Shown piece by piece: positions 1-5,377 of a DNA stretch of 5,379 nucleotides. Where the stretch lies: NCBI GenBank assembly GCA_937888925.1, contig CALARM010001102.1, positions 1 through 5,379 of the forward strand, given 5' to 3'. The notes under the pieces were generated by a model that had not been told where the DNA came from, searched no databases, and saw only the letters and a list, made by a program, of their open reading frames with translations. The stretch comes from an uncultured Synergistia bacterium (GTDB lineage Bacteria; Eremiobacterota; SpSt-956; JAKJGF01). Every line of letters starts with the position of its first letter. Positions within the stretch are counted from its first letter, which is position 1. A program made the translations under genes and the position numbers.

Positions 1-1
1 A

Positions 2-601
2 GAAACACTGAAAATAGAAGCATGGAAAAATGAAACAGATGATAAATGGAAGATTGCAAATGTATATGTTAAAGAAGGAGAAACTCCATTCCGTCAGGTA
101 GCACAGCTCATAGCGCCTACACCTGTCCCTGTAGCAGAAGCCAGTACCCCTGCAGAAGGGACGCCGGTGATAAAGCCTTCTCCTTCTTCTTCTGCAATAT
201 CTGAGACGCCAACACCGGAGAAACCTTCAGTAACTCCTTCGGCACAGGCGGAAAATACTGATGAAACAGTAAAGGGAAAGGTAAAATCATGGGTTTCTGC
301 GTGGAAAGAAGGAAATGTAGATAACTTTAAAAGTTTTTATTCTGATAAATTCAGTAATTCTAAAACCAGAAGTCTGACCGACTGGATGGATATGAAAGTA
401 TCTGATAAAGTATTTGATGGAAAACCTCAGGTAGATATAGTAGGTGATATAACTGTCACTGCCGTAAGCGATACTGAAATGGAAGTCAGGTTTGAGCAGT
501 ATTTTAACGGCACATTTGTCAGTAACGGGTATAAAATATTAAAATTTACCAGAGAAAACGGAGAATGGTTAATCACAGGAGAAGAATTTGAACCAAAATA
601 A
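2..601 (+). CDS. C-terminal part of a tandem NTF2-like (Cds6-C/SnoaL-like) domain protein, 5' truncated by window edge
   Basis: The frame is open from base 2 to the TAA at 599-601, giving 199 residues with no start inside the window. A GTG at 167 is the first possible internal start, but it falls in the middle of the linker and has no good Shine-Dalgarno, so I treat the gene as truncated by the window. Residues 1-30 end in a KIEAWKNETDDKWKIANVYV-type strand pair, which is how NTF2-like domains finish. Residues ~38-81 are a Pro/Thr/Ser/Ala-rich linker typical of exported proteins. Residues ~83-199 form a second NTF2-like domain: helix VKSWVSAWKEGNVDNFKSFY, then SDKF, then TDWMDMK, then alternating strands ending KFTRENGEWLITGEEF. 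This pattern matches the Cds6 C-terminal domain that often accompanies L,D-transpeptidases and TPR proteins in the envelope. The upstream part, and so any catalytic domain, is not visible. The role is unknown; an envelope-associated binding domain is an inference. Confidence 0.75.
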   Translation, partial: ETLKIEAWKNETDDKWKIANVYVKEGETPFRQVAQLIAPTPVPVAEASTPAEGTPVIKPSPSSSAISETPTPEKPSVTPSAQAENTDETVKGKVKSWVSAWKEGNVDNFKSFYSDKFSNSKTRSLTDWMDMKVSDKVFDGKPQVDIVGDITVTAVSDTEMEVRFEQYFNGTFVSNGYKILKFTRENGEWLITGEEFEPK

Positions 602-606
602 TATTT

Positions 607-637
607 CTGAAGTAATAACCTGTTCTGATTGTATAAT
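607..637 (+). promoter_or_regulatory. Possible sigma-70 promoter upstream of the ferredoxin gene
   Basis: A perfect TATAAT lies at 632-637, just after the upstream gene ends at 601 and about 108 bp before the ferredoxin ATG. The best -35 candidate, CTGAAG at 607-612, matches TTGACA in only three positions and sits 19 bp away. The region is AT-rich, so a chance -10 match is quite possible. If real, the transcript would carry the stem-loop element at 682-717 in its leader. Confidence 0.25.
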
Positions 638-670
638 TAAAGGGTATAGGAATTTTCATTTTTAATGGCG

Positions 671-724
671 TAAAATAAGGCTTTAGATGAAAATTAAGTA
701 GAGGCAGTTTGTCTAAATAATTAA
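671..724 (+). repeat. Stem-loop repeat element, copy 1 (upstream of ferredoxin)
   Basis: This ~54-nt element recurs at 1053-1104 with a few substitutions and one 4-nt difference in the loop. Its core pairs TTTAGATGAA (682-691) with TTTGTCTAAA (708-717) as ten consecutive pairs, two of them G-U, around a 16-nt loop that contains AGAGGCA. The strand is nominal. The element lies in the ferredoxin leader, 28 bases before its ATG, and has no T-tract after the stem, so it does not look like an intrinsic terminator. I do not recognise it as a named RNA family. Confidence 0.65.
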
Positions 725-734
725 AGAAAAGGCC

Positions 735-739
735 GGTGA
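735..739 (+). promoter_or_regulatory. Ribosome binding site of the ferredoxin gene
   Basis: GGTGA at 735-739, preceded by AAGG at 729-732, sits 6 nt before the ATG at 746 and supports that start. A second, out-of-frame ATG at 750 overlaps it (ATGAATG). Confidence 0.55.
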
Positions 740-745
740 ATATAT

Positions 746-940
746 ATGAATGAATTTCCTGAGATTGATGGCGAATTATGTATAGGTTGCAAAGCCTGTG
801 TTGCTATCTGTCCCAATGATGTAATAGCCATAGGAGAAGATGAAAAAGCAGTGGTTGTCAGACCCGATGCCTGTCAGAAAAAAGAAGAATGCGCAAAAAT
901 TTGCCCTACTGAAGCAATTTTTTTGCCATGGAAAGAGTAA
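746..940 (+). CDS. Small dicluster-type 4Fe-4S ferredoxin with one cluster-II cysteine missing
   Basis: The 64-residue product is a cytosolic, bacterial-type ferredoxin, a one-electron carrier for an unidentified redox partner. The first motif is complete: C12-x2-C15-x2-C18-x3-C22-P. The second is C43-x5-C49-x3-C53-P, so the usual middle cysteine is replaced by K46. In the standard fold, cluster I would use C12, C15, C18 and C53 and should be a normal [4Fe-4S]. Cluster II would have only C22, C43 and C49 and may be [3Fe-4S], carry another ligand, or be absent. A C-x5-C-x3-CP second motif is also known from other small ferredoxins, so this is probably a family trait and not damage. Length is normal for the family (about 55-80 residues). 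The gene stands alone, 144 bp after the preceding stop and 444 bp before the kinase start, and is flanked by two copies of the stem-loop repeat. Confidence 0.92.
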   Translation: MNEFPEIDGELCIGCKACVAICPNDVIAIGEDEKAVVVRPDACQKKEECAKICPTEAIFLPWKE

Positions 941-948
941 TTTTGACC

Positions 949-980
949 AGGATTCCCGGGATTTTTGGGATTAACAGGAA
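949..980. repeat. Degenerate 9-bp-period intergenic repeat (GGATT core)
   Basis: GGATT occurs at 950, 959 and 968, and a fourth, partly matching GGAAA occurs at 977, a spacing of exactly 9 bp each time. The units read roughly CAGGATTCC, CGGGATTTT, TGGGATTAA, CAGGAAAGA. It begins 9 bp after the ferredoxin stop. The array looks like a short, decayed member of the nonamer type seen between genes in many environmental bacterial genomes. No coding role is apparent. Confidence 0.6.
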
Positions 981-1052
981 AGAGAAGAACCTGTAAAATT
1001 CCATATGCCTGAAAACTATCCTCGTAATCTTAATAATCATATAAATACCGGT

Positions 1053-1104
1053 TAAAAATAAAGCTTTAGATGAAAAGCAGAGGCAATTTATCTAAATAAT
1101 TTAT
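1053..1104 (+). repeat. Stem-loop repeat element, copy 2 (downstream of ferredoxin)
   Basis: This is the second copy of the element at 671-724. TTTAGATGAA (1065-1074) pairs with TTTATCTAAA (1087-1096) in ten pairs, one of them G-U, around a 12-nt loop AAGCAGAGGCAA. Relative to copy 1 the loop is 4 nt shorter. The one stem difference (G at 711, A at 1090) changes a T-G pair to a T-A pair, so pairing is kept. The loop word AGAGGCA and the 3' flank TCTAAATAATT are identical in both copies. Confidence 0.65.
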
Positions 1105-1110
1105 CATTTC

Positions 1111-1138
1111 TTCACCCTCCACTCTTCACGATTCTCAT
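1111..1138. repeat. Degenerate heptamer tandem array (TTCACYC-like)
   Basis: Four 7-bp units in register read TTCACCC, TCCACTC, TTCACGA and TTCTCAT. The preceding TCATTTC (1104-1110) may be a weaker fifth unit. The 7-bp period and C-rich strand bias resemble the short tandem heptamer class (STRR) known between genes of filamentous cyanobacteria, but I claim resemblance of type only, not common origin. Confidence 0.5.
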
Positions 1139-1163
1139 ATAAATTGTAATATAAATAATTGAT

Positions 1164-1215
1164 TGGTAATGCTTGATGTGTAATGAGTTATATTTTTATG
1201 CATCACCCATTACCA
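1164..1215. repeat. 52-nt imperfect hairpin built from heptamer units
   Basis: TGGTAATG (1164-1171) pairs perfectly with CATTACCA (1208-1215). After a 2x2 mismatch, TGATGTGTAA (1174-1183) pairs with TTATGCATCA (1196-1205), with two G-U pairs. This gives 18 pairs and a 12-nt loop (1184-1195). The left arm also reads as 7-bp units (GGTAATG, CTTGATG, TGTAATG, AGTTATA) and the right arm as CATCACC and CATTACC, so the hairpin may be two facing heptamer arrays. No T-run follows on the + strand, so a terminator role is unlikely. It lies ~170 bp before the kinase start. Confidence 0.65.
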
Positions 1216-1384
1216 GCTACGAGGTTTATTGTAAAAATTATCACGGAGGAAGCATATATTACCGTATTTATCTTTTATATTCTGTAAAATCATCATATAG
1301 AAACCTGTTACGGCAGGAAAAAATTAACCTTTTCTTGAATTATATCTATTGTTTTTTGTTTCAGAGAAAGGCTGTGAAACTATA

Positions 1385-3628
1385 ATGTTTTCTTATATGT
1401 TAATAGGCAGTATAGGTATAGCTATGGCTATATTGCTTCATAAAGCTAAAAAAGGAAAAATATCCATAGAAGATAAAAAGATTAAAAAATTGAAAGCAAA
1501 GCTTAAAGAGGCAGAAAAACTGGAGAGAATACAGAAATTTAATGAAGTCCTTGGTATTCAGGAGGAAATGGAACATGAAATAGCACAGATAAAAGATCAA
1601 TTTGCCGAAAGTGAAAGAATATCCATTGATTACAGTTTGAAACAGTGTCATATACAGATAGCTCTTAAATACAGAGAGCAAAACCTGCTGGAAAAATCAG
1701 AGAAACATTTCCTGAAAGCTCTTCAATATTACCCGGAAGATACGTCAGGTCTTTATCATCTCGCCCAGGTACAGTTATTGCTCGGCAAAAAGAAAAGCTT
1801 TGTCAGTACCATGCTTAAGCTTATAACTATTGATCCCGGCAATATGACTTATTACAGAAAACTGGGCGATTTTTATAGAGATGAAGATATGCCGGAGAGA
1901 AGTGTGAAAATATATGAGAAAGCCATGGAAAATTCCGACCATGACTCTATGGTGGAAACTGAAATGCTTGAGAGAATCTGTATTTTGAAGATTTCAGATC
2001 CTTCCGATAAAACAGTTTATATATTAAAATTATTAAAACTCTATGAAAAAAATAAGCTCTTCAAGAAAGCTGTTTCTCTCCTCGAACACAGTCTGTCAGC
2101 AGTTGCTGATAATATAGCCCTTAAAAGCAGGTATGGTTTCTTTAAATATGAACTGGGAGAGATAGATGTTTCACAGAAAATAATGGAAGAAATTGACATA
2201 AAATGTAATAATATTTATGCAAAGTTCTGTCTCGGAAAAATTATGTATCAAAAAGGTGACATCGATAAAGCACTTGGTAAATTCAAAGAAATTTTATGTA
2301 TGATAAATTCCTGGGAAGATGAAAGAGATAGAAATAAAAAAGTCTCTCTTCTCAGAACATTGGGTATTGACGGTAAGGATGAAATTACCCTGAACAGTGA
2401 GATGAATGAAATACGTCATCAGTCCCTTATGGCTGCCGGAAATATTTATCTTCAGAGAGGTTTTATAGAGGAAACAAAAGAGGCCTTTGGCAAAATAATA
2501 AATCTCGGTGGGAAAGGCATAAATAAAGATTTTATACAATCAGTAGAAAATCTCGTAGAAAAACTCAAAAAAGCATGTGATCCTGATTTTTCTGTCTGGC
2601 AGAGAAACCTTGTAAAACTCGGAGGAGCATCTATAAAGAAGATAATAAAAAGTACTTATAATGAATTCTGGGCCCGTTTTGAGCTTGATGAATCCAAGGA
2701 AAATATAATAGGAGAGGGAGGAATGGCTGTAGTATATAAAGGAAAGGAGAAAGCTACAGGAAGGCAGGTTGCAATAAAAAAGATGCATGACAGCCTCTGC
2801 CGGAGTCAGCAGATAGTGAGCTTTTTCCACAAGGAAGTGAGTGCCCTTGAAGCCATTGCAAGACCTTACCCTCATCCGAATATAGTTGAAATACTGGGCA
2901 GCGGTTTTGAAGAAGATAAATTTGTCTTCGCCATGGAATATATTGACGGAGAAAGCCTCAGAGATAAAATACAGAAAGGGACAGTACATAATATAGGTGA
3001 TATATTTTCTGTAATTACACAGGTCTGCCAGGCTCTGGAGCGGGTACATAATAATGAAAAACAGATAGTTCACAGGGATTTAAAGCCTGAAAATATATTG
3101 ATTACCGATGACTGGGCCGTTAAATTGACAGATTTCGGTATATGCAGGGTATCTTCCATGTCTTCGAGTTCCAGAAGAAATTATCAGAGAACAAAAAGTT
3201 TTGTCGGTACCAGCTATTACTCTGCACCGGAACAATATCCGAGCCCTTATGACGGGAAACTGCCTCCCATTGATCACAGGGCTGATATATACTCACTCGG
3301 GTGTATCATATATGAATTATTGACATTACAGCCTCCTTTTATTCATGACGATCCCGGCATAGTGGGACTTATGCATCAGAGAAGGGCTACCGGTAAAGCC
3401 GACATACAGGAATTGCTTGTACCTTCTCAGAAAAACCCTTATAGAATAGAGGAATTAGGAATGGATGAAAGGATTTCTGCAAGGTTTGATGAAATAGTAA
3501 TGAAATGTCTTGAACCTGAACCTATGGACAGATATTCAAATGTTCTGGAACTGGCTTCTGATTTAAAAGAGCTTTCCATATCTCTTTCACAGCATGAAGA
3601 GGCAGATATTTTTGCCGCACCATGGTAA
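1385..3628 (+). CDS. Membrane-anchored TPR-Ser/Thr protein kinase (Hanks type, C-terminal kinase)
   Basis: The 747-residue protein is predicted to phosphorylate Ser/Thr on partner proteins and sit on the cytoplasmic face of the membrane. Residues ~2-18 ([15 protein letters not shown]) are one hydrophobic helix followed by Lys-rich sequence. Residues ~19-80 are a charged probable coiled coil. Residues ~85-400 hold helical TPR-like repeats, clearest at ~85-118, 123-190, 277-305 and 345-378. The kinase domain spans ~432-735 with all key residues present: glycine loop [11 protein letters not shown] (443-453), K465 in VAIKK, helix-C E484, HRDLKPEN with D565 and N570, D583-F-G, A614-P-E, and [13 protein letters not shown]. 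It is an RD kinase with a Ser-rich activation loop (S590, S591, S593-S596, T603, S605, T609), so autophosphorylation control is likely. I chose ATG 1385, with GAGAAAGG at 1364-1371. The in-frame TTG at 1349 would prepend 12 residues upstream of the membrane helix and has no SD. Kinase-last order with N-terminal TPRs is less common than the reverse. Substrates are unknown; the next gene's product is a candidate. Confidence 0.92.
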   Translation: MFSYMLIGSIGIAMAILLHKAKKGKISIEDKKIKKLKAKLKEAEKLERIQKFNEVLGIQEEMEHEIAQIKDQFAESERISIDYSLKQCHIQIALKYREQNLLEKSEKHFLKALQYYPEDTSGLYHLAQVQLLLGKKKSFVSTMLKLITIDPGNMTYYRKLGDFYRDEDMPERSVKIYEKAMENSDHDSMVETEMLERICILKISDPSDKTVYILKLLKLYEKNKLFKKAVSLLEHSLSAVADNIALKSRYGFFKYELGEIDVSQKIMEEIDIKCNNIYAKFCLGKIMYQKGDIDKALGKFKEILCMINSWEDERDRNKKVSLLRTLGIDGKDEITLNSEMNEIRHQSLMAAGNIYLQRGFIEETKEAFGKIINLGGKGINKDFIQSVENLVEKLKKACDPDFSVWQRNLVKLGGASIKKIIKSTYNEFWARFELDESKENIIGEGGMAVVYKGKEKATGRQVAIKKMHDSLCRSQQIVSFFHKEVSALEAIARPYPHPNIVEILGSGFEEDKFVFAMEYIDGESLRDKIQKGTVHNIGDIFSVITQVCQALERVHNNEKQIVHRDLKPENILITDDWAVKLTDFGICRVSSMSSSSRRNYQRTKSFVGTSYYSAPEQYPSPYDGKLPPIDHRADIYSLGCIIYELLTLQPPFIHDDPGIVGLMHQRRATGKADIQELLVPSQKNPYRIEELGMDERISARFDEIVMKCLEPEPMDRYSNVLELASDLKELSISLSQHEEADIFAAPW

Positions 3629-3739
3629 AGAGAAGGGCAGGAATTTTGAATATGTAAAGTTGCCATGTAATAAGTTTTTTAATAGAAGTGTACGCAAAAT
3701 TTATGACTCAGTCGAAATATTTGTAAAGGAGTTATATGA
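3629..3739 (+). promoter_or_regulatory. Intergenic gap with weak promoter-like and palindromic elements
   Basis: This 111-bp gap separates the kinase stop from the primase-like gene. TTGAAT (3646-3651) and TAATAA (3668-3673), 16 bp apart, form a weak sigma-70-like pair. The 9-bp palindrome GACTCAGTC (3705-3713) lies 12 bp before the Shine-Dalgarno and could be a small operator. No terminator hairpin is visible after the kinase gene, so read-through into the next gene is plausible. All elements are weak matches in AT-rich DNA. Confidence 0.25.
3726..3731 (+). promoter_or_regulatory. Ribosome binding site deciding the start of the primase-like gene
   Basis: AAGGAG at 3726-3731 is the strongest Shine-Dalgarno in the window. 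Two ATGs overlap downstream as ATGAATG. The first (3736) is 4 nt away and reads only three codons (M-N-G) to a TAA at 3745-3747. The second (3740) is 8 nt away, the optimal distance, and opens the long frame, so 3740 is chosen. Confidence 0.8.
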
Positions 3740-5377
3740 ATGGATAAACTCATAAATGATATACTGACATTATTCAAAGGAAGAACTGATAGAATTGGCG
3801 GTGTTGCCCGGGGAAGGGCCATGCATTTTAAAATTTTAAATCCCAATCAGGAAATGCCCCGGTATTTACTTCGTCATCTGAAAGGTCATCAGAGAATAGG
3901 ATTTTATAATTTTCTTTCAGATGGCACCTGTCACTGGGCTCTTATGGAATTTGAGAAAAAAGAGAATGAAAGACAGAATCTGGAAGATACTTTTTTAGTT
4001 AAACGCACTCTGGCAGAGTGCGGTATAAGGTCATATATAGAAAGATCGTGCTCTGATACAGGTTTCCGTCTGTGGGTATTCTTTGACAGTCCTGCATCTG
4101 CTTCTCTTATCAGAGAAGCTTTCCATGTATTGCTTCATAAATTGAATCTTGAAGAATATGTAAACATATATCCTACAGAAGAAAAAAGCAGGGCAGACGA
4201 AGGTGCATGCGGGGAATTTGCATGGCTTCCTTTTTTCGGAGATTCCGATATTATGGGGAAAGGATTAAAGCATGGCCATACACTCTTCCTGGATGACAGT
4301 AAAAAAGTTATCCCTATTGATATGGCACTGGAATTAATAAAAACAAATGATCCTATGGTATTGCCTGATATTATAAGCTATTTTTCAGATAAACCTACAG
4401 GGGAAATTAAAAAAGAGCCGGAAAAATTAGAAATTCCTTTAGAGAAAAAAGAGGAAATAATCCCTGTTGAAGAACCTGTCCATCATGTAGCAGATGTAGA
4501 GAGCCAGGAAATGAATGACAGTGTTCTGGATAATATGCTCATATGGCTCACATCAGATACCTTTTCTCCTGTACCTACAGGCTTTAAATCACTTGATTTA
4601 TTGTTAGACGGAGGATTGCAGAACAGTAAGTTAACTGAGATAAAAGGCGGAAACTCTGTAGAAAGAACAATCCTGTCTCTGCAGATTGCAGATCAGATTG
4701 CTTCTTATAATTCAACAAGACAGCTTCCTGTGGTAATTTTTTATATAAGCAGACGTTTTGACAGGGAAGAGCTCATATTAAAATCTCTTTCCAGAACAGG
4801 CGAATTGAATGAAGCTTTACTGGAATCAAAAAAATGGAAGAATGAACCTAAAGCAGATGATTTTATGGAACAGCTTCACGGAGCGGTAAGTATATATCAA
4901 TCTTATGCACAATGGATAAAAGTGCTGAATGTAAGAAGCAAGATTGATATAGATTTTATAGAAAGTACTGCGAAACAGCTCAGTTATAAATTCAATACCC
5001 CTCATATAGTAATGATAGTGGAAGATCCTTTTTTGATTTTCCCTGATAACAGGGTGGAAACTGTAATAAAATTGAGAACTGTGGCAAGGGAGTTAAATAT
5101 ACCGGTTCTGATAATAAATGACGGTACAGGAGAGAAACAGGAAGATATGGACGGAATGATTTCTGTGTCTGTTGAGCTCAGCACCTCTGCCGAAACAATC
5201 AATAATCTTATTAAAGATAAAAAAAGCCGTTGTGCCATAAAACTTGAGGAAACAAAAGATGAACTGAAAAAATTCGAGAAACAGGTAATACTCAGAGTTT
5301 ATAAAGAAAAAACTGATTCTGTAGTATTACTGCCTTTTATAATGAAACGTGTATACAATCAATTTGTAGAAATATGA
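3740..5377 (+). CDS. TOTE-type AEP primase-like / DnaB-like helicase fusion with degenerate catalytic motifs (probable pseudoenzyme)
   Basis: The product has 545 residues and an intact frame. Residues ~1-215 match the TOTE conflict-system archaeo-eukaryotic primase domain: LFKGRTD (12-18), HLKGHQRIGFY, WALMEFEKK, SYIERSCSDTGFRLWVFF, YPTEE, GEFAWLPFFG and HTLFLDD. Residues ~217-257 are a Lys/Glu/Pro-rich linker. Residues ~258-545 follow a DnaB-type RecA fold: PTGFKSLDLLLDGGL, a Walker A position at 303-310, VVIFYISRRFDREEL, IVMIVEDPFLI, VARELNIPVLIIND and a C-terminal strand pair ending in NQFVEI. At the expected catalytic sites the family residues are replaced: DxD reads E70-F-E72, the sxH His reads R110, the GN of the GNLIxLP motif reads G158-E159, Walker A GKT reads E308-R309-T310, the post-strand Glu aligns with R339, Walker B Asp aligns with E428 (D429 follows), and the H3 Gln aligns with D461. 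I infer that polymerase and ATP-driven helicase activity are lost or strongly altered, leaving a DNA/RNA or nucleotide binding scaffold. The gene follows the TPR-kinase by 111 bp. Family placement is by eye; the alignments are mine. Confidence 0.8.
   Translation: MDKLINDILTLFKGRTDRIGGVARGRAMHFKILNPNQEMPRYLLRHLKGHQRIGFYNFLSDGTCHWALMEFEKKENERQNLEDTFLVKRTLAECGIRSYIERSCSDTGFRLWVFFDSPASASLIREAFHVLLHKLNLEEYVNIYPTEEKSRADEGACGEFAWLPFFGDSDIMGKGLKHGHTLFLDDSKKVIPIDMALELIKTNDPMVLPDIISYFSDKPTGEIKKEPEKLEIPLEKKEEIIPVEEPVHHVADVESQEMNDSVLDNMLIWLTSDTFSPVPTGFKSLDLLLDGGLQNSKLTEIKGGNSVERTILSLQIADQIASYNSTRQLPVVIFYISRRFDREELILKSLSRTGELNEALLESKKWKNEPKADDFMEQLHGAVSIYQSYAQWIKVLNVRSKIDIDFIESTAKQLSYKFNTPHIVMIVEDPFLIFPDNRVETVIKLRTVARELNIPVLIINDGTGEKQEDMDGMISVSVELSTSAETINNLIKDKKSRCAIKLEETKDELKKFEKQVILRVYKEKTDSVVLLPFIMKRVYNQFVEI

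Larger units (their letters stand above)
941..1384. other. 444-bp repeat-rich intergenic region between ferredoxin and kinase genes
   Basis: I see no credible gene here on either strand. The stretch carries, in order, a 9-bp-period repeat (949-980), the second stem-loop element (1053-1104), a 7-bp-period pyrimidine-rich array (1111-1138) and a long hairpin (1164-1215). The last ~170 bp (1216-1384) are the probable kinase leader. They contain a GGAGGA at 1245-1250 with no start codon at a useful distance, and a short inverted repeat CCTG/CAGG around 1304-1317. I could not place a convincing promoter. The 10-mer TCATATAAAT occurs twice (1037-1046 and 1135-1144), which may be chance in such AT-rich DNA. 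Confidence 0.6.

Noticed and set aside
167..601. GTG at 167 as the true start of the first gene
   Set aside because: The same frame is open back to base 2, with an NTF2-like ending and a continuous Pro/Thr linker, so the gene begins before the window.
682..717. Intrinsic terminator
   Set aside because: The stem is AT-rich with G-U pairs and no T-tract follows; the same applies to 1065-1096 and 1164-1215.
671..1104. CRISPR array
   Set aside because: Only two imperfect copies occur, separated by a ferredoxin gene, with no regular spacers and no cas genes in view.
1245..1250. GGAGGA as a ribosome-binding site for a small gene
   Set aside because: No ATG, GTG or TTG lies at a usable distance downstream.
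1349..1384. TTG at 1349 as the kinase start
   Set aside because: No Shine-Dalgarno precedes it, and it would put 12 residues ahead of a clean N-terminal membrane helix. ATG 1385 is better supported.
1173..1385. A 70-codon + strand frame from TTG overlapping the hairpin
   Set aside because: It starts inside the inverted repeat, has no Shine-Dalgarno, an unnatural Tyr/Leu-rich composition and ends exactly at the kinase start; it reads as intergenic DNA.
2540..3073. 177-codon minus-strand frame (and shorter minus-strand frames at 1400-1681, 2294-2539, 3080-3277, 3439-3666, 5002-5238)
   Set aside because: They are antisense shadows of the kinase and primase-like genes, Phe/Tyr/Ile-rich from AT-rich coding DNA, with no recognisable domain or ribosome-binding site.
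3740..5377. Frameshifted or decaying pseudogene explanation for the catalytic losses
   Set aside because: The frame is uninterrupted, has a strong Shine-Dalgarno, and the non-catalytic motifs and C-terminal strands are preserved, which does not look like neutral decay.
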